From an uncultured Clostridia bacterium (GTDB lineage Bacteria; Bacillota; Clostridia; TANB77; CAG-508): 64,000 nt of DNA. The notes under the pieces are model-generated. The model made no database searches. It was not told the DNA's origin and saw only the letters and a program-made list of their open reading frames with translations. The stretch spans positions 1 through 64,000 of the forward strand of contig CAKOYU010000003.1 in the NCBI GenBank assembly GCA_934130975.1. Direction: 5' to 3'. The position numbers and the translations under genes are program-made. Positions within the stretch are counted from its first letter, which is position 1. Every line of letters starts with the position of its first letter. Below, in pieces: positions 54,342 to 63,616 of the stretch.

Positions 54342-54668
54342 TCACATTAAGTCTAGCCCTCCATATAAATTATATACATTTGTATATCCAAGCCTTTTCA
54401 TAATTCTATATACATTTCTACTTCTTCCTCCGTATTGGCAATATGTTACTATTAGTTGATTTTTCTTTGGCACTTCTTTTTCTATTCTTCTCATTACTTC
54501 ATATTCTGGTATATTTATTGCTCCGGGCAAGTGTCCCTCTTGGTATTCTTGTCTACTTCTTACATCTATTAAAATTGCTCCTTGCATTATTTTATTTTTC
54601 ATTTCTTCTGCTGTTATATCTCCATTTTGCATTCCTCTGCAACAACAATATTTTCTCCTACAAAACAT
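54342..54668 (-). CDS. Single-domain rhodanese-like sulfurtransferase
   Basis: 108 residues. ILIDVRSRQEYQEGHLPGAINIP (about 32-54) and the active loop YCQYGGRS (about 77-84, catalytic Cys) define the fold. The N-terminus is Cys-rich (MFCRRKYCCCRG). It may carry persulfide sulfur; its neighbour is a ferredoxin. Its RBS lies inside a hairpin arm (54675-54701). Confidence 0.9.
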   Translation of the reverse strand: MFCRRKYCCCRGMQNGDITAEEMKNKIMQGAILIDVRSRQEYQEGHLPGAINIPEYEVMRRIEKEVPKKNQLIVTYCQYGGRSRNVYRIMKRLGYTNVYNLYGGLDLM

Positions 54669-54674
54669 TTTTAT

Positions 54675-54701
54675 CCCCCTTTATATTATATACAAAGGGG
54701 G
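54675..54701 (-). promoter_or_regulatory. Hairpin sequestering the rhodanese RBS
   Basis: The stem cccccttt/aaaggggg includes the ribosome site aaaggggg of the rhodanese gene in its 3' arm, and a TATAAT lies in the loop. It could block translation of read-through mRNA or act as a partial terminator. Confidence 0.55.
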
Positions 54702-54718
54702 ATATTTTGTGATTTTTT

Positions 54719-54892
54719 CTATTCTTCTACTGGTGCCTCTACTGGGCAAACTCCTGCACATGTACCACAACTTATACATGCTGATTGATCTATTACAAAA
54801 CATGTTTCTCCTTGTGATATGCATCCTACTGGGCATGCTGCTGCACATGCACCGCAACTTATACATTTATCTTCTTGAATTTTATATGCCAT
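54719..54892 (-). CDS. 2[4Fe-4S] ferredoxin
   Basis: 57 residues with two cluster motifs, CISCGACAAACP (about 10-21) and CISCGTCAGVCP (about 40-51), in clostridial ferredoxin spacing. Small soluble electron carrier, a possible partner of the PorABCD enzyme at 24-27 kb. It starts 2 bases after the ricT stop, so it belongs to the lepB-holB-ricT transcript. Confidence 0.93.
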   Translation of the reverse strand: MAYKIQEDKCISCGACAAACPVGCISQGETCFVIDQSACISCGTCAGVCPVEAPVEE

Positions 54893-54894
54893 TT

Positions 54895-55809
54895 TTATTC
54901 ACCACCCTTCATTTTTGAATCTTTTAATTCTAGTTTTTCTAACTCTTTTAGTTCTTTTTGATATTCTTTTTCTTCGCTATCAGTATGTTCTCTTGCAACA
55001 TCTTTTATAACTTTTATGTCTTTTACTTCATATCTTTTAAATTTATAAATTTCGCCATCTTTTATTTTTACTTTTACAACTTCTTTTAATGGCTCTATTC
55101 CATCAACTTCTCCCTGCCCATCTGGAGTTTTTACTATTGCTCCTATATTAGGCAATTTTTTTAGTTTGTCCTCATAAACTTCTTGTTCATATTTTAAGCA
55201 ACACATTAACCTTCCACAGTTTCCTGAAATTTTTGATGGATTTAATGATATGTTTTGTTCTTTAGCCATTTTTATTGATACTGTTTCAAAGTCTCTTAAA
55301 AATGAACAACAACATAGCTCTCTGCCACATACTCCATTTCCACCAATTCTTTTTACTTCATCTCTAACGCCTATTTGTCTTAATTCTATTCTTGTTTTGT
55401 AAACTGCTGCTAAATCTTTTACTAAATCTCTAAAATCTACTCTTCCATCTGCTGTAAAATAGAATAATATTTTACTATTATCAAATTTATATTCAACATC
55501 TGTTAATGTCATATCTAATTTATGTTCTTTTATCTTTTTATTACATAATTCAAATGCTTCTTTTTCTTTTTTTCTACATTCTTCTGCATGTTTTAAATCT
55601 CTTGAAGAAGCTAATCTCAATACTTTTTTTAGTGGACTAGTAAGTTTTTCTTCTTCTATCATCCTATTAGGCACTACTACTTCTGCTATTTCTTCTCCTT
55701 GAGTAGTTTCTACTACTACTTTTTCACCTTTTTTTACTTCTAACCATTTTGGATCAAAGAAATATATTTTCCCTAGTCTTTTAAATCTAACTCCTATTAT
55801 CCTTTTCAT
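54895..55809 (-). CDS. ricT: PSP1-domain protein RicT (YaaT-like)
   Basis: 304 residues. The PSP1 core contains ILFYFTADGRVDFRDLVKDL (about 123-142), RDEVKRIGGNGVCGRELCC (about 155-173) and GNCGRLMCCLKYE (about 196-208). The cysteines match those that bind Fe-S clusters in the Bacillus Ric complex, which governs mRNA maturation by RNase Y. The order holB-ricT is conserved in Bacillota. A Lys/Glu tail ends the chain. Confidence 0.93.
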   Translation of the reverse strand: MKRIIGVRFKRLGKIYFFDPKWLEVKKGEKVVVETTQGEEIAEVVVPNRMIEEEKLTSPLKKVLRLASSRDLKHAEECRKKEKEAFELCNKKIKEHKLDMTLTDVEYKFDNSKILFYFTADGRVDFRDLVKDLAAVYKTRIELRQIGVRDEVKRIGGNGVCGRELCCCSFLRDFETVSIKMAKEQNISLNPSKISGNCGRLMCCLKYEQEVYEDKLKKLPNIGAIVKTPDGQGEVDGIEPLKEVVKVKIKDGEIYKFKRYEVKDIKVIKDVAREHTDSEEKEYQKELKELEKLELKDSKMKGGE

Positions 55810-55812
55810 TTA

Positions 55813-56709
55813 TTAGGTCCTTTCTACATTCTGCCACATTGAAAATATCATATAATCAATGCACATATCATAATTACTATTTGCTTTTATTCTTCTTTTT
55901 GTTTCTTCTACAATTTGTACACAATTAATATATTTTATATTTTGTTTACTTAGTTTCATTAGCAATACATTAATATATTCTAGTATTGATTTTATTTCTT
56001 CTTTTGACTTATATATTACTTCTGACATTTGTACTATATCTATTAAATCTCTATTTTGCATACTTAATAATATATTTTCTATGTTTTCGTATATGTCTTT
56101 TCTTTCATTTAATTTTATTGCTTTTCCTATGCTCCCCTGAGCTAACTCTACTATTTGAGGGCTTATTTGTTCATCAGGTAATTTTGTTTTTATATATTCT
56201 TTTAGTTCTTCATCTTTTATTGGTTCAAACTGCATTCTTGTACATCTTGATTTTATTGTACTTAACAAATTCCCTTCATTTGTGCATATTAATATTATAG
56301 TTATATATTCTGGTGGTTCTTCTAATGTTTTTAGTAAACAGTTTTGCGCCTCTGTTGTCATTGTATCTGCATTATCAATTATATATACTTTGTTGTTTGA
56401 TATAATTGGCTTTTCTGCAACTTTTCTTTGCATTTGTCTTATTTGTTCTATTTTGATTTTTCCATCTACTGATTCTATTAATTGAAAATCAGGATTATTA
56501 TCAGAATCAAATTCTATACAAGATTTACAATCGCAACCATTTTCTTTTTCTTTCAAACATAGAATCTTTTTAGCCAATTCTTTGGCTATAAGTTTTTTTC
56601 CAATTCCTTCTGTTCCACAAAATATATAACTGTGTGAAGTTTTGTTTATTTCTATTGCTTTTTTTAATATTTCTTTATTCTTTTTATTTCCTATTATGTT
56701 TTCAAACAA
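55813..56709 (-). CDS. holB: DNA polymerase III delta' subunit
   Basis: 298 residues, clamp-loader AAA+ protein. CGTEGIGKKLIAKEL (P-loop-like, about 32-46), a zinc-type cysteine set (CLKEKENGCDCKSC, about 52-65), and TTEAQNCLLKTLEEPPEYI (about 114-132). Sensor-like STIKSRCTRMQF follows. It pairs with DnaX and HolA to load the sliding clamp. Confidence 0.93.
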   Translation of the reverse strand: MFENIIGNKKNKEILKKAIEINKTSHSYIFCGTEGIGKKLIAKELAKKILCLKEKENGCDCKSCIEFDSDNNPDFQLIESVDGKIKIEQIRQMQRKVAEKPIISNNKVYIIDNADTMTTEAQNCLLKTLEEPPEYITIILICTNEGNLLSTIKSRCTRMQFEPIKDEELKEYIKTKLPDEQISPQIVELAQGSIGKAIKLNERKDIYENIENILLSMQNRDLIDIVQMSEVIYKSKEEIKSILEYINVLLMKLSKQNIKYINCVQIVEETKRRIKANSNYDMCIDYMIFSMWQNVERT

Positions 56710-56713
56710 TTTT

Positions 56714-57367
56714 TTATTTTACTCCTCCAAATTTTGAAAATGGCCAAAATCTAAACATTACTTTTCCTTCTATTTTTTCTAGTGGTATACATCCAAATGA
56801 TCTACAGTCTGTACTTCCTGGTCTGTTATCTCCCATAGCAAATACACAATTTTCTGGAACTGTAAAGTTGTTAAAATAACTTACATCTCTTGCTCCTTGA
56901 ATCATATCTGTAACAACGCCTGATTTTAGATAATCTTCTTTTAATTTTTCACCATTTATATATACTCCACCATCTTTTATTTCTACATAGTCTCCTGGTA
57001 ACCCTATTACTCTTTTTATATAACTCTTTTTTCCACTTTCTAAAACATAATATGCAAATTTCTTTAGTGCTCCTTGTGGTTCATAATTATATATTGCTAC
57101 TGGATTACTTAAGTCTACATTTTCTTCTGTTACTTTTGTTACACTTGGTGCTTCAAATGTTATTATATCTCCTCTTTCTGGCATTTTTTTCATTGTTCTA
57201 CACCATCTATTTAACCATAGTCTTTCATTTTCTTTTAATGTTGGTGTCATTGATGTTTGTTGAACAATTGTTGGTGTTCCTATATAATATCTAACTAATA
57301 GTGCTAATGCTACTGCTATTATTATGCATATTAGCCATTCTATAATTTCTCTTAAAGTTGATTTCAT
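56714..57367 (-). CDS. lepB: Signal peptidase I
   Basis: 217 residues. One N-terminal helix (about 9-28), then the catalytic serine in QQTSMTPTL (about 36-44), the catalytic lysine in YIKRVIGLPGD (about 115-125), and GDNRPGSTDCRSFG (about 179-192). Removes signal peptides at the outer membrane face. First gene of the lepB-holB-ricT-ferredoxin-rhodanese unit. Confidence 0.96.
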   Translation of the reverse strand: MKSTLREIIEWLICIIIAVALALLVRYYIGTPTIVQQTSMTPTLKENERLWLNRWCRTMKKMPERGDIITFEAPSVTKVTEENVDLSNPVAIYNYEPQGALKKFAYYVLESGKKSYIKRVIGLPGDYVEIKDGGVYINGEKLKEDYLKSGVVTDMIQGARDVSYFNNFTVPENCVFAMGDNRPGSTDCRSFGCIPLEKIEGKVMFRFWPFSKFGGVK

Positions 57368-57408
57368 TTTTTCTTCCTTTCTTAATCTTAAGTTTTAAGC
57401 TTTACATA

Positions 57409-57437
57409 TTATATCTTAGTTTAAGCTTTTTTTCAAT
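57409..57437 (-). promoter_or_regulatory. lepB operon promoter
   Basis: TTGAAA (57432-57437), 17-nt spacer, TATAAT (57409-57414), about 42 bases upstream of the lepB ATG. Confidence 0.75.
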
Positions 57438-57451
57438 AATATTTCGAAAGT

Positions 57452-58642
57452 TTATTGTTCTGAATTGATTTTTTCCTCTTTTGCTTTTGTTGGAACTTTT
57501 ATTACTACTTCTGTTCCTTTTCCTACTTCACTTTTTATATCTATACTTCCACCATTTCTATCAAGTAAATCTTTTGCTATAGAAAGACCTAATCCTGTTC
57601 CTCCCATTTCTCTACTTCGTGCTTTGTCTACTCTATAGAATCTTTCAAAAATTCTATTTAAATCTTCTTCTGGTATTCCAATTCCGTTATCAAAAATTTT
57701 AATATATGCATCATTATATACAAATCCTACATATATTTTTATTTCTCCACCTTCTTTAGTATACTTGATACTATTAGTTAAAATATTTAATACTATTCTT
57801 TCTATATCATCTTTGTCAGCATATACTAAAGGGACATCTGCAGTAACAAAACATTTAACTTCATGATTCTTCTTTTTAATTTCTATCGCAAGCTTGTCCT
57901 GACATTTTTTTACCAGCTCACCTAAATTAAACTGTTCTTTTTTTACTACAGTTCTATTACTGTCATTTCGTGAAAGCGTTAGTAAGTCTGTTACAAGTTT
58001 TGCCATTCTTCTGGCTTCTGATGCAATTACATTTAAAAACTTGCTTTGAGTTTCTTTATCATATTCTTCTTCTAATAATGTATCAGCATAGCCCATTATT
58101 GATGTGATTGGTGTTTTTAATTCATGCGATACATCTGCAATAAATTCTTTTCTCATATTATCTAGTTTTACATGTTCAGTTATATCTTGAATTACTACTA
58201 TTACACCAACTGTCCTATCATTTTCTTTTTTGAATGGCGCAAAATATGTATTTACAAACCTATCTTCTATTTGGAATCTTTCTTCAGTGTTTGTCCAATT
58301 TTCAAGATAAATAATTTTTTCTAAATTTATATTTAAATGAAGCTTTCCAAATATATCCTCAAATGTAGTGTGTTCTGGTAATATGTTCATTAATTTTTTT
58401 GCTGCTGGATTTATCAATATTATTTTTCCATCTCTATCAAATGCTATTATTCCATCTGTCATATGTAAAAACACACTGTTATTAATATCTAAATCATCAT
58501 TTGTTACACCTGAGCTTTTTATTAATCTTGTTTTAGGAAACATTACTTTTTTCTTTAGATATTTTTTCATTAGTATTTCACTAATTGCCAATATTACTAT
58601 ATCTATTAATATTATTAATATTATAACATTTTGAATTTCCAT
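57452..58642 (-). CDS. PhoR/WalK-like sensor histidine kinase without sensor ectodomain
   Basis: 396 residues. One N-terminal helix (about 5-28), no extracellular domain and no HAMP. A PAS domain (about 52-160, DGIIAFDRDGKIILINPAA), HisKA with the phospho-histidine in DVSHELKTPI (about 170-179), and HATPase: N box NILTNSIKYT, G1 DNGIGIP, F box FERFYRVD, G2 GGTGLGLSIAKDLL. No response regulator gene is adjacent. It follows murG by about 18 bases, so it is tied to cell-wall gene expression and may sense an intracellular or membrane signal. Confidence 0.93.
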   Translation of the reverse strand: MEIQNVIILIILIDIVILAISEILMKKYLKKKVMFPKTRLIKSSGVTNDDLDINNSVFLHMTDGIIAFDRDGKIILINPAAKKLMNILPEHTTFEDIFGKLHLNINLEKIIYLENWTNTEERFQIEDRFVNTYFAPFKKENDRTVGVIVVIQDITEHVKLDNMRKEFIADVSHELKTPITSIMGYADTLLEEEYDKETQSKFLNVIASEARRMAKLVTDLLTLSRNDSNRTVVKKEQFNLGELVKKCQDKLAIEIKKKNHEVKCFVTADVPLVYADKDDIERIVLNILTNSIKYTKEGGEIKIYVGFVYNDAYIKIFDNGIGIPEEDLNRIFERFYRVDKARSREMGGTGLGLSIAKDLLDRNGGSIDIKSEVGKGTEVVIKVPTKAKEEKINSEQ

Positions 58643-58660
58643 GATGTATCCTTTCTAAGG

Positions 58661-59779
58661 TTATTTCCTTACTATTTTTTTAATTTCTTCATATATTTTC
58701 TCTTGTACATCTGTTACTGATTTAGAAAAAGCTTTTTCTTCCATTTCGTGCATTAATTGAGGATTTCTTATTATTTTTTCTATTTCGTCTTCTAAATTAT
58801 TTTGATTTAATTCATTATTTAGTATAATTTTTGCTGCACCTGCATTTTCTAATACCTTCGCATTATATAGTTGATGGTCTTGACTAACATTAGGTAATGG
58901 TATTAAAATTGAAGGCTTTCCTAAATTAGAAATTTCTGTTATTGTCATAGCTCCACTTCTTGCTACTATTATATTTGAAACATTCATTATTTCTTCCATA
59001 TTATATATGTATGGCAATATTTTTGCATTTTCTATATTATTTATATCAATATTTTTACTTTCTAATTCTTTTTTAATTATATCAAATTGTTTTGGACCTG
59101 TTGCCCAAATTATTTGATAGTCTTTGTTCATTTTATTTTCTAATATTCCTATTATAGCTTCATTTATTTTTTGAGCCCCTTGACTTCCTCCAAATACTAA
59201 TACAATTGGTTTATTTCCATTAACTCCTATGTTTGTTAATATCTTTGTTTTTTCTTCTTGTGAATATTCCTTTTTTACTATTTTTACAGGAGTTCCTGTA
59301 CATACTATATTTTTAGCATTTGGTATTCTTGAACGTGCTTCTTCAAATGATATTAAAACTGTTTCAGCTTTAGGTGCCAACATTTTTACTGCTTTCCCTG
59401 GAAACGCATTACTTTCATGTAATATGACAGGTATCTTTTCTTTATTTGCAGCCCATACTACTGGTCCACAAATATATCCTCCTGCTCCAACTATTATATC
59501 TGGTTTAAATTCTTTTATTATCTTTTTTGCTTTACCTGTTGCCATTAATGTTGCCCACATTTTTTTAAAATTAGCTATTGATATTTGTTTACTTAGTCCA
59601 TATGCTTCTATAGTTTTTAATCCATATCCTGCTCTTGGTACCAAATCATTTTCTAAGCCTCTTGTAGTTCCTATAAAAATTATTTCAGAATTTGGTTCTT
59701 CCTGTTTTATTTTATTTGCTATTGCTAATCCAGGATTTATATGTCCTGCTGTTCCTGCTGCTGCAACTATAACTCTCAT
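58661..59779 (-). CDS. murG: UDP-GlcNAc:lipid I N-acetylglucosaminyltransferase
   Basis: 372 residues, GT28. Converts lipid I to lipid II on the inner membrane face. AAAGTAGHINPGLAIA (about 6-21), GAGGYICGPVVWAA (about 98-111), and VFGGSQGAQKINEAI (about 195-209). Full length. RBS aggagg. Confidence 0.97.
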   Translation of the reverse strand: MRVIVAAAGTAGHINPGLAIANKIKQEEPNSEIIFIGTTRGLENDLVPRAGYGLKTIEAYGLSKQISIANFKKMWATLMATGKAKKIIKEFKPDIIVGAGGYICGPVVWAANKEKIPVILHESNAFPGKAVKMLAPKAETVLISFEEARSRIPNAKNIVCTGTPVKIVKKEYSQEEKTKILTNIGVNGNKPIVLVFGGSQGAQKINEAIIGILENKMNKDYQIIWATGPKQFDIIKKELESKNIDINNIENAKILPYIYNMEEIMNVSNIIVARSGAMTITEISNLGKPSILIPLPNVSQDHQLYNAKVLENAGAAKIILNNELNQNNLEDEIEKIIRNPQLMHEMEEKAFSKSVTDVQEKIYEEIKKIVRK

Positions 59780-59794
59780 TTTTTCCTCCTAATT

Positions 59795-60955
59795 TTATTT
59801 ATTACCCGCTCTTGAAATACTTAGCAGTACTCCTACTTCGCAGAGTAATATAAATAACGCCGTTCCACCATAACTAAAGAATGGCAACTGCATTCCTGTA
59901 ACTGGCATTGATGATGTAACAACAGCTACATTAATAATTACTTGAACTCCTACTAATGATGTAATTCCTATTGCAACTAAACTTCCAAACATATCTGGCG
60001 CTTTCATTGCAATTAACACGCCTCTCCAAATAAATACTGCAAATAGTACAAACACAAGTATACATCCTACAAATCCTAATTCTTCTGCTAATACAGAAAA
60101 TATAAAGTCATTATGTGGTTCTGATAAATATAAATATTTTTGTTTGCTCTCTCCTAATCCTGCTCCAAATAATCCTCCTGAACCTATAGCATATAAACTT
60201 TGTATTATTTGCCAACCATCTCCAGTAGCATCTTGCCATGGATCTGTAAATGTTATAAATCTTGTTACTATATATTGGAATTGTTTTTTGAATGCATCAC
60301 TTGCAGCATATAATACTGTTGCTATACTTCCAATTCCTCCTACAGCTATTACTCCTGACATTAAAAATTGCCAAAATTTGCATCCAGCCATTATCATCAT
60401 AATGCAACATGTTATTATTATTACCATTGATGTACTTACATGTGGTTCTAGTAATAATAATCCTATTATTGGTGCTAAAAATAAAACATGTTTTACTAAG
60501 CCTTTCCAAAACTTTCCTAATTCATCTCTATCTTTTACAAGTATTCCACCATAAAATATTATCATTAAAAATTTTACTAATTCTGATGGTTGAAAAGTTA
60601 TAAATCCTAAACCAATCCATCTTTTTGCACCATGGCTATCAGTACCAATTACTAAAACTAATACTAATAATATTGCAGATAATATCCATGCATGTTTATA
60701 AAATTTTTGATAAATTCTATAATCTATTTTTGATACAAAATACATTCCAAATAATCCTGCTACTGCAAAGATTAACTGTCTTATAAAAAAGTAATAACTT
60801 TTATCATATTTTTGTAGAGCTGTTGGCGAGCTTGCTGATAATACCATTACTAATCCAAGTGAAAGTAATAGCAAAACAGTTATTACTAAGGTAAAGTCAA
60901 CTGAATTATTCAAGAACTTAGAAAAACCTGCCATTTTATTTTTTTTCTTAGCCAT
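59795..60955 (-). CDS. ftsW: SEDS-family peptidoglycan glycosyltransferase (FtsW/SpoVE type)
   Basis: 386 residues, about ten hydrophobic helices. Polymerises lipid II at the septum. MVLSASSPTA, WIGLGFITFQPSELVKFLMI (about 118-137), PHNDFIFSVLAEELGF (about 283-298) and QLPFFSYGGTALF (about 354-366) are SEDS signatures. Between mraY and murG, as expected of FtsW; the sporulation paralogue SpoVE is hard to exclude. Confidence 0.93.
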   Translation of the reverse strand: MAKKKNKMAGFSKFLNNSVDFTLVITVLLLLSLGLVMVLSASSPTALQKYDKSYYFFIRQLIFAVAGLFGMYFVSKIDYRIYQKFYKHAWILSAILLVLVLVIGTDSHGAKRWIGLGFITFQPSELVKFLMIIFYGGILVKDRDELGKFWKGLVKHVLFLAPIIGLLLLEPHVSTSMVIIITCCIMMIMAGCKFWQFLMSGVIAVGGIGSIATVLYAASDAFKKQFQYIVTRFITFTDPWQDATGDGWQIIQSLYAIGSGGLFGAGLGESKQKYLYLSEPHNDFIFSVLAEELGFVGCILVFVLFAVFIWRGVLIAMKAPDMFGSLVAIGITSLVGVQVIINVAVVTSSMPVTGMQLPFFSYGGTALFILLCEVGVLLSISRAGNK

Positions 60956-60971
60956 TTTTGTCTCCTTTTCT

Positions 60972-61958
60972 TTATATTATCTTTAGTCCTAACACACAAA
61001 CAACCAAAGTAATAATACTAAATAGCATTACAACTTGATTTTCTCTCCATCCAGACAATTCCAAATGATGGTGAATTGGTGCCATTTTAAATACTCTTTT
61101 TCCTGTCTTTTTAAAATATGTTACTTGTATAATTACAGAAACTGTTTCAATTACTGGAATCAAAGCTATAAGTATTAATATAAGTGGCATTTTTAAATAT
61201 AATGCTATTCCTGATATTACACCACCTAAAAATAGCGACCCTGTATCTCCCATAAATACTTTAGCAGGATGTATATTAAACATCAAAAATCCTAAAACTG
61301 CACCTATTACAATTGCTCCAAATATTACGACCTCTTTTACTCCAAGTGTTGTTGCTATAATTGTTAAACATGTAATTATTATTGTACATACACTTGATGA
61401 TAAACCATCAATTCCATCTGTTAAATTTACTGCATTTGTTGTTGCAAGTATTACTAATATTGAAAATGGAATATATGCATAAATTGGAATATTTATATAT
61501 TGTTTTAATATTGGAATATATGTTTCTGTTCCTATATTTAATCCTTTTATTAAATACATTATATAGGCTACTGATATTATCAGTAACCCTAACATTTTTA
61601 AACTTGGTTTTAACCCTTTTGTATTTTTTAATACTAATTTCTTAAAATCATCAATAAATCCTATAACACCAAATCCAATTGTTAATCCTAATATTGGTAA
61701 TAGATTTTTCGCTAATTCTATATCTACATTTCTATAATAAATATATGCAGCAATTGTTACAATTACAATTCCTAGCATTATTATTATTCCACCCATTGTT
61801 GGTGTTCCTTGTTTTTTTAAATGACTTTCTGGTCCATCATCTCTTTCAATTTGCCCTACTTTTAATTTTCTTAATATTGGTACTATTATAATTCCTAAAA
61901 TTACTGTTACTGCAAATGATAACAATAATGTTTTTGTTTGAAATTCCAATTTTATCAA
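60972..61958 (-). CDS. mraY: Phospho-N-acetylmuramoyl-pentapeptide transferase
   Basis: 328 residues, about ten helices. Makes lipid I from UDP-MurNAc-pentapeptide and undecaprenyl phosphate. KKQGTPTMGGIIIML (about 48-62), FIDDFKKLVLK (about 101-111), NAVNLTDGIDGLSS (about 173-186) and MGDTGSLFLGG (about 235-245) hold the aspartates. Follows murE directly; murF and murD are not in the window. Confidence 0.97.
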   Translation of the reverse strand: MIKLEFQTKTLLLSFAVTVILGIIIVPILRKLKVGQIERDDGPESHLKKQGTPTMGGIIIMLGIVIVTIAAYIYYRNVDIELAKNLLPILGLTIGFGVIGFIDDFKKLVLKNTKGLKPSLKMLGLLIISVAYIMYLIKGLNIGTETYIPILKQYINIPIYAYIPFSILVILATTNAVNLTDGIDGLSSSVCTIIITCLTIIATTLGVKEVVIFGAIVIGAVLGFLMFNIHPAKVFMGDTGSLFLGGVISGIALYLKMPLILILIALIPVIETVSVIIQVTYFKKTGKRVFKMAPIHHHLELSGWRENQVVMLFSIITLVVCVLGLKII

Positions 61959-61979
61959 CCTTTCCTGTTAACTTTTGTA

Positions 61980-63443
61980 TTATCCTATTATTTCATTTAC
62001 TATTATTCTTTCATCAAATGGAAATTTTTCTCCATTTATTTCTTGATATGGTTCATGCCCTTTTCCGGCAAGCACTATTATATCTAATTTTGTAGCCATA
62101 TTTATTGCTTCTTTTATTGCCTCTGTTCTATCTACTACTACTTTATAATTTCCTTTTGTCTTTTTAATTCCTTCTTCTATTTCTTTTACAATTTCTTCTG
62201 GATTTTCTGTACGTGGATTATCTGATGTTATAAATGTAAAATCTGCAATTCTTCCTGAAATTTCGCCCATTATTGGTCTTTTTGTTTTGTCTCTATCTCC
62301 ACCACATCCAAATACAGAAATTACTTTTCCTCTTGTATAACTTTTTACTGCTGATAATATATTTTGTAAACTTTCTGGTGAATGTGCATAATCTATCATT
62401 ATTGGTATTTCTTTTTTATTTGGTACCATCTCTGATCTACCTGGCACTTTTATTTCAGCTAAAGCTTCAATTACTTTGTCAGAAGAAATTCCTAATTTTT
62501 TAGCTACACATATAGCTGCTAGTGCATTGTATACACTAAATCTTCCTGGAATATCTACTTTTACCCTTTCGTTTCTGTCAGAAACTTTTACTCTAAAGTC
62601 TACATATGAATTTGTTATTGTTATATCTTTTGCTAAGACTTCGCAATAATTGTCTATTCCATATGTCATTATATTACTATCTGGAAATAGTTTTGGAACT
62701 TTTGAAACTTGTATATCATCTACATTTATTATTCCATTATCACACATTTTGAATAGTTTTAATTTTGATTCAAAATAATCTTTCATATCAGGATGTTCTT
62801 TTTCACTAATATGATCTTCTGAAAAGTTTGTAAACAATACCATATCAAAAGCACATCCGTCTACTCTATGTAATTTTAAACTTTGTGATGATACTTCCAT
62901 TACAACATATTCTACGCCAGCTTCTACCATTTGTGCAAATGTTTTTTGAAGTTCTATACTTTCTGGCGTTGTTCTACTACTTTCTGAAATCATCTTACCA
63001 TTTATATATGTTGCAATTGTTCCTATTAGTCCAACTTTATATCCTGCTTTTTCTAATATTTCTTTTATCATAAATGTTGTTGTTGTTTTTCCTTTTGTTC
63101 CTGTTACCCCTATTAATCTAAATTTTTTTGATGGGTTTCCGTAGAAATTGCAACTGCAAATTGCTAATGCTTCTCTTGTATCTTTTGCCATTATTAATGT
63201 CACATCTTCTGGTAATTCTACTCCTTTTAAATCAGCACCTTCTTCTACCATTATTACTTTTGCACCTGCTTTTATTGCATCATTTATGTATTTATGTCCA
63301 TCTACACTAAAACCTTTTATTGCAATAAACATATCTCCATCTTTTATATTTTTTGAATTACTGTCTAGGTTATTTATTTCAACATCTAGACTTCCTTTTG
63401 CTTTTAATCCTTCTAATCCAATTAATACTTTTTTTAACTCCAT
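61980..63443 (-). CDS. murE: UDP-MurNAc-tripeptide synthetase (meso-diaminopimelate type)
   Basis: 487 residues. Adds the third stem-peptide residue. P-loop GVTGTKGKTTTTF (about 109-121), YAHSPESLQNIL (about 342-353) and DNPRTENP (about 404-411). The DNPR motif marks meso-diaminopimelate specificity rather than lysine. The ATG at 63443 follows gaaggagag; a longer frame to 63470 would include this RBS. First of a murE-mraY-ftsW-murG-kinase unit. Confidence 0.96.
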   Translation of the reverse strand: MELKKVLIGLEGLKAKGSLDVEINNLDSNSKNIKDGDMFIAIKGFSVDGHKYINDAIKAGAKVIMVEEGADLKGVELPEDVTLIMAKDTREALAICSCNFYGNPSKKFRLIGVTGTKGKTTTTFMIKEILEKAGYKVGLIGTIATYINGKMISESSRTTPESIELQKTFAQMVEAGVEYVVMEVSSQSLKLHRVDGCAFDMVLFTNFSEDHISEKEHPDMKDYFESKLKLFKMCDNGIINVDDIQVSKVPKLFPDSNIMTYGIDNYCEVLAKDITITNSYVDFRVKVSDRNERVKVDIPGRFSVYNALAAICVAKKLGISSDKVIEALAEIKVPGRSEMVPNKKEIPIMIDYAHSPESLQNILSAVKSYTRGKVISVFGCGGDRDKTKRPIMGEISGRIADFTFITSDNPRTENPEEIVKEIEEGIKKTKGNYKVVVDRTEAIKEAINMATKLDIIVLAGKGHEPYQEINGEKFPFDERIIVNEIIG

Positions 63444-63527
63444 TATTTTTCTCTCCTTCAATTTATACACTTTTTAAGTGTTCAATTATTTATTAAGATT
63501 GAAGCACTTGCTTGCAAACTTGCCTAC

Positions 63528-63556
63528 ATTATATAACTAATTTTCTTTTTTGTATA
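63528..63556 (-). promoter_or_regulatory. Probable murE operon promoter
   Basis: TATAAT (63528-63533) with a weak TATACA-like -35 about 17 bases upstream, leaving a leader of about 80 nt. Confidence 0.5.
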
Positions 63557-63571
63557 GTAATAAAATGAAAA

Positions 63572-63605
63572 AAAATCACTTAATTATATTTATTAAGTGA
63601 TTCTC
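63572..63605 (-). terminator. Terminator of the Dps-like gene
   Basis: Minus-strand stem aatcacttaat/attaagtgatt followed by a run of T, shortly after the stop at 63617. Confidence 0.85.
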
Positions 63606-63616
63606 TTTTTTATGAT

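Noticed and set aside
54695..54866. Alternative frames overlapping the ferredoxin gene
   Set aside because: The 57-residue ferredoxin with two perfect cluster motifs occupies this DNA.
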